This document shows, one piece after another, positions 54,165-63,827 of a stretch of 64,000 nucleotides of DNA. Each line of letters starts with the position of its first letter. Position 1 is the first letter of the stretch. A program made the position numbers and the translations under genes. The notes under the pieces are model-generated. The model ran no database searches and was not told where the DNA came from. It was given only the letters and a program-made list of their open reading frames with translations. Origin of the DNA: Mucilaginibacter cryoferens (GTDB lineage Bacteria > Bacteroidota > Bacteroidia > Sphingobacteriales > Sphingobacteriaceae); NCBI RefSeq assembly GCF_014205845.1, contig NZ_JACHCR010000003.1, positions 62,001 through 126,000 on the forward strand, given 5' to 3'.

Positions 54165-54242
54165 ATAGTAAGTTTATTTAAGTGCAAAACCTGTGATAAC
54201 ATTGTGACATACAACGATTAAAAAATTAAAAATTAAGACAGT

Positions 54243-54380
54243 ATGATCACTCAAAAAAAAAACCGCATCAAAATTAAAACTATTGCAGCTTTCAGCAGCA
54301 AAACCCCTTTCAGTGGCGCCGATACCGCGCTTCCGCCAACCACAACTATGCACACCAGCTTTATGATAGCTAAAAAATAA
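54243..54380 (+). CDS. Candidate RiPP precursor peptide, cysteine-free
   Basis: A 45-residue frame in the gap between the kinase and the dehydratase. The N-terminal part NRIKIKTIAAF resembles the Lys/Leu-rich leader of Bacteroidota class I lanthipeptides, which typically read K-L-x-L-x-K-x-T-I-A-x-L. The C-terminal part has GADTALPPTTTMHTS, a Ser/Thr-rich core typical of such peptides, but no cysteine. AT-rich DNA precedes the ATG. The gene runs toward the dehydratase and ends 4 bp from its stop. It could instead be a decayed precursor whose cysteines were lost. Confidence 0.45.
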   Translation: MITQKKNRIKIKTIAAFSSKTPFSGADTALPPTTTMHTSFMIAKK

Positions 54381-54384
54381 AAGG

Positions 54385-57246
54385 TCATTTAGCGTGCGCC
54401 AAACTTTTATAAAATTTAAACAGCCAGTGATGAACCATTGCTTCATGTAAATGATTTGACGACGTAAACAACCTGTTTAAATGCATATGAAAAATATCGC
54501 CCATAATAATGTCTTTTTTATTTGCAGGCATAGCTTTTATATAAGCCGAAAGTGCCTGGTGATAGTTGCGGAGGTATATTGTGGAACTTAACGTTTCATT
54601 GTTCTCTAAAAAATATGATCTTAAAGGCTTCTCATATTGCCTGTACAATTGATTTGACTGACGAAAAAAGCTTGCCATTTCTTTATCGTCGTCAGTATTT
54701 ATAACCGCTAAATTCTCCGAAAAATCAATCCTTTTTTTTAACTCCCATTTTAAGTGTTCATAAACCAGATGAACGCTTAAAATGGTTAAATATAAAAATT
54801 CCGGTCTAAATAAATCGCTATTGAATAATAAATATAAGCAATATTCGCTATCTCGGTAAAACACATTTTCGGCCTTTCTCATCTGTCTGAAGCCATAACG
54901 CTCATACTCGGGCATATACGATTGAATATCGATTTTTTTAATTACTCCGCTGCGCTCCAATTTATAAATAGCGGCTAACTCACTCTGTACATGCGCATTA
55001 ATATATTTATTATTAAAATTAAGCCTGAAGCGGATATGATATTCGGGATCATAGTAGTTAATAAAAAACCATTGCTTCAATCCTTTAGGAACCAGAGCCT
55101 CTACCAGAGGGGCAAGATGCCCGCTCATGATCTGGTTTGCCGAGTTTGGATGACAGTAAATTTTAAGGTATAGCCATTCATTCACTTCTTCCAGATGCCT
55201 GATCACTTTAGGGCGTAAATTGGGCAATGGTGGCTTGGGGTAGCTTTCTTTATCGGCATACTTAAATGCAATAAACTGCTTTAAACCAGTGTTATGCCTA
55301 CCCTCGCCAGCAATAAAATTAAACTCCTGCAAAATTACCAAGCCCGTTGTGTGTTGTAAACATTCTATAAAAAACAACCTTTCGGCATCAACCAACAGAT
55401 CAAATACAAGGTACTGGTCGGCCTCCATAATTCGTACCTGGTTAGGTAAATTAAATTGGCGTATGAGGTTATGCAGTAAAAGCATAGCCTTATCGGGCGG
55501 CTGATTTTTAAACTTTGCGGTTATCTTAGTATCAAACTCCCAGGATGCAGGCTCCAGCACCACCTTTTTATAAACAATAGCCGGATAGTAAACCAAACCG
55601 GGAAAATAGTTTTTGAGGCTAAAAGTATAATGATGTTTTACCCCGGGGAATTGCATATCGCATAAAAACCTATAAACCGGCAGCTCGTTCAATTTATAAT
55701 TATAGGCGCTGCTTAGCCTTGGTATTATACGTGCCGATAGCTTTTTGGAAAACAGCTGCACCTCTCCATCACTGTAATACAGATAAATATCATTTAAGGA
55801 AATCTGATCCGGGTTAGTCCCATGGTATCCGATACAGAGCTGGTACGGGTAGTTATTGTTTCTGAAATTAAATTTATCGTACTTCTCTTCTGTACGGCAA
55901 TTTATTTCGGCAAAAATCACATCAGGATTATTGGTTACTTCGTGGTTGGCTATCCGTTTCGCCACCTCGTTAATGCTTGGGTAACTGGTAAACCTTCCTA
56001 TAAGTGACGTGCCGGTTACCCCGCCTACATTTTCAATTACAACTCTATCTTCATTATCAATCCTAAAAACAATGGCCATGCTTGGGGCGGCCTTCGCTTT
56101 TACTGCCGGGGTTTCTTTTATTTCATTTTCAAAAATCTCTATGTTACCCCCTGTTTGCATTTTTTTTAACAGCAAACTGTGTATGGCCGTCCATAATACT
56201 TTGGGTGCCGCATGGAGTCCGTTTTGTTGAAACGACACATGTTGAACAATCTCGTTGAGCTGAACATCACCCAGAGCCGCCTCATCATAACCAATTCCCA
56301 ATTCGGGATCAAGGGCCTCCAGCAGGGGCACCAACCTTCTATCGTATTTCTTTTCAAATTTTATTATAAACTCATTTAATGCCCCTGGTACCTGATCGCC
56401 GGTTGATAAAAACTGAAGGCACAACAAGGCATCGTCTATATTTTTTAAATAGCCATCACTCAGCTGGCTATGCTCGCTTTTAAATGTGTTAACCACAATA
56501 CCATTGAGCTGATTTTGGTGTATTGATGAAAACTGTTGTAACAACCAATCTGTGGTCCCGGTTAAAGAGTCGATTTTTTGGCCGCTATAATTTAACGGCG
56601 AAGAATGATCTTTAAAATAAAGCACCTGGTTATCAGTTAATATCTGCAATATCTCCCGTGCATCATCGGCGGTTGAATTAAATTGCTTTGCTATATAAGC
56701 TTCCAAAACAGCAACGGTTCTTTCTTGCTGGCAAAAACTCCAGATCTTTTTTATTTGAACAGGAGCCCCCATACTTTTTATAGTCCATTTAAGTGATCCT
56801 TCATTTGTTTTTGAATACGATAAAAACCGAATTTCCTTATTTATTAAATAGCCCGATCCGTTGGCAACAACAACATCCTTATAAACTACGCTCCCTAGTT
56901 GTAAAGGAGTAACCATTTGTACCGATAGCGCATCGCCGTTGCCCATGTACTTTTCGCCAGCCATACTAGCTTGCCAGTTGCCCGCCCCTACAATGGAGTA
57001 CAACCCAAAAGGAGTTGCCCTAAAATGAATGCGGTTTATATATTTCTTTATACTGAAGCTCTCTTTTTGGCTTAAGGGTAAGCCCGCTCTCACCTTCTTC
57101 CCTATCTCTGTATACAATGCCACTGAAGCTAACCTCAAGGCAAACTGAAAATACCGATCACTTAAATATTTTTGTATGTTGCCGGGAGTATATTTACGGC
57201 TGTAAAATGCGGGGCTTCGCTCAATAAATGAAGGATCGTAGGGCAT
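54385..57246 (-). CDS. Full-length lantibiotic dehydratase (LanB-like)
   Basis: A 953-residue protein. The N-terminal two thirds match the LanB domain that glutamylates Ser/Thr with Glu-tRNA (RSPAFYSRKYT, IHFRATPFGLYSIVGAGN near residue 80). The last 270 residues match the elimination/thiopeptide-type domain (WLYLKIYCHPNS, WFFINYYDPEYHIRFRLN, YERYGFRQMRKAENVFYRDSEYC cut here at several points). Both halves are in one polypeptide, about NisB length. No LanC cyclase, transporter or protease is visible nearby. The product should dehydrate Ser/Thr of a precursor peptide. Confidence 0.88.
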   Translation of the reverse strand: MPYDPSFIERSPAFYSRKYTPGNIQKYLSDRYFQFALRLASVALYTEIGKKVRAGLPLSQKESFSIKKYINRIHFRATPFGLYSIVGAGNWQASMAGEKYMGNGDALSVQMVTPLQLGSVVYKDVVVANGSGYLINKEIRFLSYSKTNEGSLKWTIKSMGAPVQIKKIWSFCQQERTVAVLEAYIAKQFNSTADDAREILQILTDNQVLYFKDHSSPLNYSGQKIDSLTGTTDWLLQQFSSIHQNQLNGIVVNTFKSEHSQLSDGYLKNIDDALLCLQFLSTGDQVPGALNEFIIKFEKKYDRRLVPLLEALDPELGIGYDEAALGDVQLNEIVQHVSFQQNGLHAAPKVLWTAIHSLLLKKMQTGGNIEIFENEIKETPAVKAKAAPSMAIVFRIDNEDRVVIENVGGVTGTSLIGRFTSYPSINEVAKRIANHEVTNNPDVIFAEINCRTEEKYDKFNFRNNNYPYQLCIGYHGTNPDQISLNDIYLYYSDGEVQLFSKKLSARIIPRLSSAYNYKLNELPVYRFLCDMQFPGVKHHYTFSLKNYFPGLVYYPAIVYKKVVLEPASWEFDTKITAKFKNQPPDKAMLLLHNLIRQFNLPNQVRIMEADQYLVFDLLVDAERLFFIECLQHTTGLVILQEFNFIAGEGRHNTGLKQFIAFKYADKESYPKPPLPNLRPKVIRHLEEVNEWLYLKIYCHPNSANQIMSGHLAPLVEALVPKGLKQWFFINYYDPEYHIRFRLNFNNKYINAHVQSELAAIYKLERSGVIKKIDIQSYMPEYERYGFRQMRKAENVFYRDSEYCLYLLFNSDLFRPEFLYLTILSVHLVYEHLKWELKKRIDFSENLAVINTDDDKEMASFFRQSNQLYRQYEKPLRSYFLENNETLSSTIYLRNYHQALSAYIKAMPANKKDIIMGDIFHMHLNRLFTSSNHLHEAMVHHWLFKFYKSLAHAK

Positions 57247-57451
57247 AGCGTATCATCATCAGATTTTAAAGCAAATATAATCCCGCTAACAGCTCAAAGT
57301 ATTCAACTGCTTCACATAGTATTTTTACGCTTATGCATAGCACATAGGGCTATTCACATAATAAGTACCCGGCCAGCTTTAAAGTTACTATACTGGCAAC
57401 TATTTTTACCGGCAGATAACCGGCTTTAAACCTAACCCGATTTTTAACAAA

Positions 57452-57490
57452 AAAAATGCCGTTAAAAATGGCATGTTATACAAACATGCC
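57452..57490 (-). terminator. Possible minus-strand terminator
   Basis: Read on the minus strand, GGCATGT...ACATGCC is followed by TGCC-ATTTTTAAC-GGCA and a run of eight T. It would stop any transcript entering LanB from upstream, including one from the frame at 57490-57780. Confidence 0.55.
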
Positions 57491-57780
57491 TAAGCGCACA
57501 AAACTGCCCAATACTTTGCAGCAAATAGCTGCAAGGTATTTAAGCATCCTAAAAAACAATTACCAACATACAACATCTGGTACAGCAAAAAGATATTCCG
57601 GGGGGAATAATTAAGTCGTTCTGCTTCGGCAGGGCGGCTTTTTACTTTCGCGCCCAAACGCTCCACGGTCAATATCCATTTCGGCCCGCGCTTATCCGCC
57701 CATCTTTGTAAGCGCTTCTCCCATCTGTTAAGAGCAGGTATTTCGCTCAAAAATACAATCGATTGCGAAAAACATTGCAA
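57490..57780 (-). CDS. Doubtful small open reading frame, 96 aa
   Basis: The frame has a basic middle (RWEKRLQRWADKRGPKW) and a hydrophobic C-terminus with three cysteines. I do not recognise it. Its stop coincides with the start of a minus-strand terminator, which gives some support. It may be a remnant of a transposase or an unrelated chance frame. Confidence 0.2.
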   Translation of the reverse strand: MQCFSQSIVFLSEIPALNRWEKRLQRWADKRGPKWILTVERLGAKVKSRPAEAERLNYSPRNIFLLYQMLYVGNCFLGCLNTLQLFAAKYWAVLCA

Positions 57781-58049
57781 AAGCGTGTTTTTTGCCGTTT
57801 TTACAGCTAAAATTAATCTATTATTTATTTTTTATTAATCAGCGCCTCTTCTTTTGTACTCAGTATTATAAACCAATTACAGCGCTTGCCGGCACACTAA
57901 GCCCCGGTAGGTACTGTATAACCAACCCAACAATACCATGTACAATTATTACCCTAACCCGCCATGAACGGCCTATGCTTCGCATTATTTATTACCCTAA
58001 CCGGGGTATACAAACCAATTAATCTTAACCAAATCAACAGAGAGACAAT

Positions 58050-61000
58050 ATGAAAAAATTAAAATACTTACTTGTACTTTTCTTTCTTTTCCCGCTTAGT
58101 TTGTTAGCCCAGCAAATTTCAATTAGCGGAAAAGTAATAGACTTAACCGATGGGTCAACACTTCCGGGGGTAAGTGTGCTAATTAAGGGTACTACCACGG
58201 GCGCCATTACCGATGTAGGCGGAAAGTTTCTGCTTGTGATACCGGGCCCCGATGCCATTTTACAGCTATCATACATAGGCTATGTAACCCAGGAAATTGC
58301 CGTTAAAAACATAAAAGATGGCGTTATAGCTTTAAGAACAACCAACAAAAGCCTTGAAGAGGTAGTAGTTGTAGGCTATGGTGTACAAAAAAGAGCAACC
58401 ATAACTGGCTCTATTTCTACACTACAAAGCAAAGAAATCATCACCACAAAAAACGAAAGTGTTACCAATATGTTAACCGGTAAAATACCGGGCATACGCA
58501 TTGTTCAAACAACTGCCGAGCCTGGATCTTATGCCAATAAATTAAACATCAGGGGCTATCAGGGGCAACCATTGATTGTAATTGATGGAGTAATTGCGGG
58601 CAGCGACCAGACCATTATAGGTAAAATGGACCCTAATGAGATTGAAAACATCTCGGTATTGAAAGATGCTGCTGCATCTATATACGGTATGCGGGCTGCC
58701 GGTGGTGCCATTTTGGTAACCACTAAAAAAGGTGGAAAAAACGGTAAAATCAACGTTAACTACTCTGTTAACAACTCCATTCAAACATTTTTGGGTATGC
58801 CCGAGGGTGTAGGTGCTGTAGATTTCATGATGCTTACCAATGAAAAAGTTAAACGCGATTTTGCCAATAACTTTGTAGCCAATGTAACACCGCAATTTTC
58901 ATACGCCGATATGAAACCCTGGCTTGATGGCACCCGCAAATCGGCAGACTGGATAGATCTTGTTTTTAGAAAAACAGCTAATCAAATAAGCCACAATTTA
59001 AATATTGATGGTGGAAATGAAAAGATAAACTATTTCTTCAACTTTGGTTACCAGAGACAGGATGGCGTTTTTAAAACCGGCGATTTAAATTACAACAAGT
59101 ATAATTTCCGTTCGAACGTTACCGCTACTATAACAAAAGGTTTAAAGGCGCAGGTATTAACAAATGCCTATATGGATCAAAAAAACCAGCCTTATACCGA
59201 TGAGTGGACTGTTTACAAATACACCTGGAACCAGACACCGATAAACCAGATCTACGCTAATGATAATCCGCTATATCCCAATCTGATACCAGGCGGAGAC
59301 AACGTAAACCCTGCTATCGCTACAGATGCCAGTAAAGTGGGTTTTAAAACAAGCAAAAATAAAAGCATCACAAGCCAGTTAAACTTTACTTATGATATAC
59401 CAGGTGTACCCGGACTGAATGCCAAGGCTTTATTTAACGTTGATTACGGAGTTAATGATTTTAACCAGGTAAAAAGGTCTTATTCATTATATACTTATGA
59501 TGCAGCAAACAATATTTACATACCCAACCTTGTAAACTCTCCATCGGGCATCACACGTGCATATTACACGCATTTTAATACACTAAGCCAGCTAACGTTA
59601 AATTACATGCATACGTTTGCCCAGGATCATAACGTAAATGCTACTATCGCTTATGAGCAGAGCCATGAAACTGCTGATAACTTCAATGCTTACCGTGATA
59701 CCGAAATACCTATTGATTATTTGTTTGGCGGTTTGCAAAACTCAAACATGTCTGGCGGTATGGATGCCGGCGCTTTATCAGACCGTGCCCACAGAAGCAT
59801 CATAGGCAGGGCAAATTATGATTACAAAGGAAAATATCTTGCAGAATTTAGCTTTCGCCGCGATGGTAACAACCTGTATAAACCGGGTGCCGATCAATGG
59901 GGTTTCTTCCCCGGCGGATCGGTGGGATGGGTTTTAACCAAAGAAAACTTTTTCCGCAGCCTTGTTTCAGACAGGATTCTTTCCAACTTAAAACTCAGGG
60001 CTTCTTACGGCCAGGTAGGTGATGAGGGTAATGCCCCGGCCTTTAACTACGTTAACGGTTATACCTACCCTGTTAACACTTACATTTTTGGTGCCAGTGC
60101 GGCAAACGGCTCGGCACCTAAACTTGGCAACCCGGGCTTAACCTGGTCTGTAAGTACTATAAAAAACGTAGCTATTGACTTTGGGTTGTTTGGCGGTAAA
60201 GTAGATGGTACCATCGAGGTTTTCAGGAACGACAGAACAGGATTGCCGGCACAACCGGCCGTTGCCTTACCGGGTACAGTGGGCGCAGATGTACCGCAGA
60301 TAAACTATGGGAGCGACAGAACACAAGGCTTAGATTTTAGCCTGGCTTACCGCAACACCTTTGGCGCTTTAGGCGTAAATATTACAGGTAACATTGGTAC
60401 AACCCGCTTAGAGAAGCGCAGAGTTTTGGAAGGAGGACAGGGCAACGAGTACGAGGCCTGGAAAAACAGCCAGACAAACAGGTACCAGAATGTTTGGTGG
60501 GGCCCCGAATATGCAGGCCAGTTTACCACCTATAAACAAATTTACAATTACGGTGTAAATACCGGTGGCGGTAACAACAACGTAGTACCAGGCGATTATT
60601 ACTATAAAGACTGGAATAATGATGGCGTTATTGACTCTAAGGATAGCCACCCTATAGCGACCAACGATATTCCTTTGTACAACTATGGCCTTAACATCGG
60701 CTTAAGCTATAAAGGGTTTGATATGACTATGCTGTTAGCAGGCGCCGCTGGTGTTTATGTACAATACGGAGAACAGTTTGCTTCGCCTTTAATGTATAAC
60801 AGAAGCGCGTTAACCCGTTTTCTTGATAGCTGGCATACCGCCGATCCGTCGGCAAACGTGTTTGACCCCAATACACAATGGGTGCCCGGATATTACCCGG
60901 CCATGGGTTCGCCTGATGCCCAAGGCACAAAAGCCATCCAAAATGCCAGTTACCTCCGCTTAAAAACGCTCGAATTTGGGTACTCACTATCTCCTTTGGC

Positions 61001-61199
61001 ATTAAAAAACATAGGGATCAAAAAACTGAGGGTTTATGTAAACAGCTACAACCTGTTAACCTTTACCGGCTTAAAAAACTACGATCCGGAGCACCAGGGA
61101 CCAAACCCAACAGATGGCGGCAACTTCGGCGTAGCCCTTGGCGGATACACCTACCCAATGAACAGGACTTTTAATATAGGAGCTAATGTTTCCTTTTAA
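58050..61199 (+). CDS. SusC/RagA family TonB-linked outer-membrane protein (second)
   Basis: A 1049-residue transporter with signal peptide LKYLLVLFFLFPLSLLAQ. It has a carboxypeptidase-regulatory-like domain at residues about 23-100, the signature LEEVVVVGYGVQKRATITG, and a plug with LNIRGYQGQPLIVIDG and LKDAAASIYGMRAAGGAILV. The barrel ends FNIGANVSF. It heads a SusC-SusD-DUF3823-lipoprotein set and would import an oligomer captured by the SusD-like partner. The substrate is unknown. Confidence 0.94.
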   Translation: MKKLKYLLVLFFLFPLSLLAQQISISGKVIDLTDGSTLPGVSVLIKGTTTGAITDVGGKFLLVIPGPDAILQLSYIGYVTQEIAVKNIKDGVIALRTTNKSLEEVVVVGYGVQKRATITGSISTLQSKEIITTKNESVTNMLTGKIPGIRIVQTTAEPGSYANKLNIRGYQGQPLIVIDGVIAGSDQTIIGKMDPNEIENISVLKDAAASIYGMRAAGGAILVTTKKGGKNGKINVNYSVNNSIQTFLGMPEGVGAVDFMMLTNEKVKRDFANNFVANVTPQFSYADMKPWLDGTRKSADWIDLVFRKTANQISHNLNIDGGNEKINYFFNFGYQRQDGVFKTGDLNYNKYNFRSNVTATITKGLKAQVLTNAYMDQKNQPYTDEWTVYKYTWNQTPINQIYANDNPLYPNLIPGGDNVNPAIATDASKVGFKTSKNKSITSQLNFTYDIPGVPGLNAKALFNVDYGVNDFNQVKRSYSLYTYDAANNIYIPNLVNSPSGITRAYYTHFNTLSQLTLNYMHTFAQDHNVNATIAYEQSHETADNFNAYRDTEIPIDYLFGGLQNSNMSGGMDAGALSDRAHRSIIGRANYDYKGKYLAEFSFRRDGNNLYKPGADQWGFFPGGSVGWVLTKENFFRSLVSDRILSNLKLRASYGQVGDEGNAPAFNYVNGYTYPVNTYIFGASAANGSAPKLGNPGLTWSVSTIKNVAIDFGLFGGKVDGTIEVFRNDRTGLPAQPAVALPGTVGADVPQINYGSDRTQGLDFSLAYRNTFGALGVNITGNIGTTRLEKRRVLEGGQGNEYEAWKNSQTNRYQNVWWGPEYAGQFTTYKQIYNYGVNTGGGNNNVVPGDYYYKDWNNDGVIDSKDSHPIATNDIPLYNYGLNIGLSYKGFDMTMLLAGAAGVYVQYGEQFASPLMYNRSALTRFLDSWHTADPSANVFDPNTQWVPGYYPAMGSPDAQGTKAIQNASYLRLKTLEFGYSLSPLALKNIGIKKLRVYVNSYNLLTFTGLKNYDPEHQGPNPTDGGNFGVALGGYTYPMNRTFNIGANVSF

Positions 61200-61261
61200 A
61201 CTGCGGAGCATCTCATGAGCACCTTTAAAAAGCCAATTATCAACGAATAACTATTTGACAT

Positions 61262-63082
61262 ATGAAAATTATACACAAACTAGTAATAGCACTATCTATC
61301 ACAGTTGGAGCTTCGGTAACATCCTGCCAAAAGCTTAATATACCGCCAACCAATATAGTTACGCCGGATATTATATATAGCAGTGAAGCAGGCGTTAAAT
61401 CGTTTTTAGCAACTATATACCAAAACCTGCCTATTGAGGATTTCAAATTCAGGCCCGATGCAGGCGGGGGGATCAGAACCGGATCAAACGACTGGGAAAA
61501 TTTTTATAACGAGGCTTCATGCATCGGCGAAGAAGTAGGCCCATTTGGCGGTATGGACATTGCCGGAGGCTTTGGCTACTGGCCATATGGCGATATCAGG
61601 AATGTAAATACATTGATTGCCGAACTGCCTAAGCACGTTGCAGCGTTAACCCAGCCTAAAGTAGATGCACTTATGGGCGAAGCCCATTTTTTAAGGGCAT
61701 ACTACTATTACGCGATGGCTAAACGTTATGGCGGTGTTCCAATTATAACCATACCGCAAGACCCGGCCGCTCCATTGTCCCAGCTTCAGGTACACCGCGA
61801 TAAAGAGCAGGCTACCTGGGATTTTATTGGAGCCGAACTTGATTTGGGTTACAAAATGATGCCCGAAACCAGCGATGCCGGCAGGGCCAACAGATATGCC
61901 GCAGCCGCGTTAAAATCAAGGGCAATGCTATACGCAGCCTGCGTTGCCAAATACGGCTCGGTAAACTTTGTTGATGGCCCGGCACGCTCTTTAGGTTTAG
62001 TTGGTATCCCGGCAGACCAGGCAGCCAAATACTTCCAGGCTGCTTATGATGCTGCAAAACTGCTTGATGGCAAATACACACTTTACAGCGCCAACTCAGA
62101 TAAAGTACAAAACTATGTTGACGCGTTTTTGAAGCCAAGCCCCGAAAACATCTTCATAAAACAATACTCTATAGCCAACCATACCGCGCATAGCTGGGAT
62201 GCCACCATGTCGCCACGTTATTTTACAGCCAACGCGCTTTCCCGCTCGTACCCTACGTACGATCTGATAAGCCTTTGGGGCGATTTACAGGTAACCAACA
62301 GCGATGGTACCCCAAAGCGCTTTGATAGCCGAGCCGATTTACAGCAAGGCCTTGAGCCAAGATTGTTAGCAACCGTTTATTTTCCGGGTGCAACATTAAG
62401 AGGACTTACTTTTGATATGCAGCGTGGTATTTACCCATCATTTAGCGGTACAGCTGCTGCAGAGGTTGCAAAACAGCCTAACTCACGCTCTTACATACTT
62501 GCAGGCGATACAAAAACACTGTACAGCGGTAAACAAATTATTGGCTTTACAGGCCCGTGGACAGGCGGCGACGAACTAACCCGTACCGGCTTTTATGTAC
62601 GCAAATATGTTGACTACAACAAACCACAAGCTACTGTTGACCTGAACAGAAGCGAGCAACCCTGGATTGACCTGCGCTACGGCGAAATATTACTGAACCG
62701 TGCAGAAGCAGCTATGGAATTGGGTAACACCGGTGATGCATTAACCAGTGTTAACCTCATCAGAACCCGTGCCGGTGCAACTCCTTATTCATCAATTGAT
62801 CTGGATAAAGTGCGTAAAGAAAGGCGCATGGAGCTTGCTTTTGAAAACCAATATTACTGGGATCTGAAAAGATGGCGCACCGCCGATGTGGTGTTGGATC
62901 GCGCACACTTTAAAGGCCTGATGCCATATTATGTGTTTAACGAAAACAAATACATTTTTATGGTAGAACCAGAACTGTTTAACCGTGAGTACACCTTTCA
63001 GAAGCAATTTTATTATGAAGGAATACCCGGCGACCAAATTGGGAAGAACCCTAATTTACTCCCTAATAATCCTAATTATTAA
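61262..63082 (+). CDS. SusD/RagB family outer-membrane lipoprotein (second)
   Basis: A 606-residue surface lipoprotein. The signal peptide ends in SVTSCQKL, with the lipobox cysteine near residue 22. A first half of TPR-like helices includes EAHFLRAYYYYAMAKRYGGV, and the C-terminal signature reads VRKERRMELAFENQYYWDLKRW. It follows SusC by 62 bp and precedes the DUF3823 lipoprotein by 18 bp. It is longer than the first SusD because of extra loops in the middle. Confidence 0.93.
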   Translation: MKIIHKLVIALSITVGASVTSCQKLNIPPTNIVTPDIIYSSEAGVKSFLATIYQNLPIEDFKFRPDAGGGIRTGSNDWENFYNEASCIGEEVGPFGGMDIAGGFGYWPYGDIRNVNTLIAELPKHVAALTQPKVDALMGEAHFLRAYYYYAMAKRYGGVPIITIPQDPAAPLSQLQVHRDKEQATWDFIGAELDLGYKMMPETSDAGRANRYAAAALKSRAMLYAACVAKYGSVNFVDGPARSLGLVGIPADQAAKYFQAAYDAAKLLDGKYTLYSANSDKVQNYVDAFLKPSPENIFIKQYSIANHTAHSWDATMSPRYFTANALSRSYPTYDLISLWGDLQVTNSDGTPKRFDSRADLQQGLEPRLLATVYFPGATLRGLTFDMQRGIYPSFSGTAAAEVAKQPNSRSYILAGDTKTLYSGKQIIGFTGPWTGGDELTRTGFYVRKYVDYNKPQATVDLNRSEQPWIDLRYGEILLNRAEAAMELGNTGDALTSVNLIRTRAGATPYSSIDLDKVRKERRMELAFENQYYWDLKRWRTADVVLDRAHFKGLMPYYVFNENKYIFMVEPELFNREYTFQKQFYYEGIPGDQIGKNPNLLPNNPNY

Positions 63083-63100
63083 GATTTTAAATTTTACGAC

Positions 63101-63805
63101 ATGAAAAAACTACTTAATATAATTTTGGCAGGTGTAGCTATAATGGCAGTTTCTGCCTGCACAAAAATAGATAACTACGGTGGGCCGGATGCCTCATTTC
63201 AGGGTAACATCATTTCGTCAACCGGTGGTAACTTACTCACCTCGGGAGGCAGCGTTACCATTAAACTACAGCAAATTGGCTGGACAAGCCCGCAAACCAT
63301 CCCAAGTAAATTTGATGGCACGTTTGAAGATAGCAAACTATTTCAAAGCAGTTACAAAATTATACCCACAGGTGGGGCTTTTTGGCCTGTATATGATACC
63401 GTTGTAGTAAAAATTGGTAAAGATACCAGGCACGATTTTACCGTTACGCCATATATAGTTATCAAAAACTTCACATCAACCTTAAACGGTACAACGCTTA
63501 CGCTAAAGTTTAACATCGATGCTCCTATTGTGGCTGGCTTACCAACCATTAAGGATATCCAACCCTATGTTAATACCACCAGGCTGGTAGGTGCCGGGGC
63601 TTCCATCCGCGATTTTTCGGATGTAAACGCCATCACTGTAAACAAAGACTTTACAGATATGAGCGATGCCGATAAAGCCATAACGTTAACTATTCCCAAC
63701 CTTATACCGGGCCGCACCTTTTTTGTACGTGCCGGGGTACGCTTAAGCGATAGTTTTAACAGCTCTAATTTTTCGGAAATAGTGCAGGTAGATGTTCCTA
63801 AATAA
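63101..63805 (+). CDS. DUF3823-domain lipoprotein
   Basis: A 234-residue lipoprotein with lipobox AVSACTKI near residue 20. The N-terminal domain matches DUF3823 (IDNYGGPDASFQGNI, DGTFEDSKLFQSSYKI, PTGGAFWPVYDT), a family nearly always found after SusC/SusD. The C-terminal half is an Ig-like beta domain (FTVTPYIVIKNF, GRTFFVRAGVRLSD). It is probably a surface glycan-binding accessory of the same complex. Confidence 0.88.
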   Translation: MKKLLNIILAGVAIMAVSACTKIDNYGGPDASFQGNIISSTGGNLLTSGGSVTIKLQQIGWTSPQTIPSKFDGTFEDSKLFQSSYKIIPTGGAFWPVYDTVVVKIGKDTRHDFTVTPYIVIKNFTSTLNGTTLTLKFNIDAPIVAGLPTIKDIQPYVNTTRLVGAGASIRDFSDVNAITVNKDFTDMSDADKAITLTIPNLIPGRTFFVRAGVRLSDSFNSSNFSEIVQVDVPK

Positions 63806-63827
63806 TTAACCTAAAACCAAAAGGAAA

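Larger units (their letters stand above)
57247..58049. other. 803-bp gap upstream of LanB and the second SusC
   Basis: The minus-strand part near LanB is AT-rich and probably carries its promoter. In the middle are a terminator-like hairpin pair and a 96-codon frame of doubtful status. The last 250 bp before SusC are rich in TATTATTTATTT words. Confidence 0.45.

Noticed and set aside
54174..54446. A 90-codon minus-strand frame downstream of LanB
   Set aside because: It overlaps the LanB 3' end in another frame and the candidate precursor on the other strand, with weak composition.
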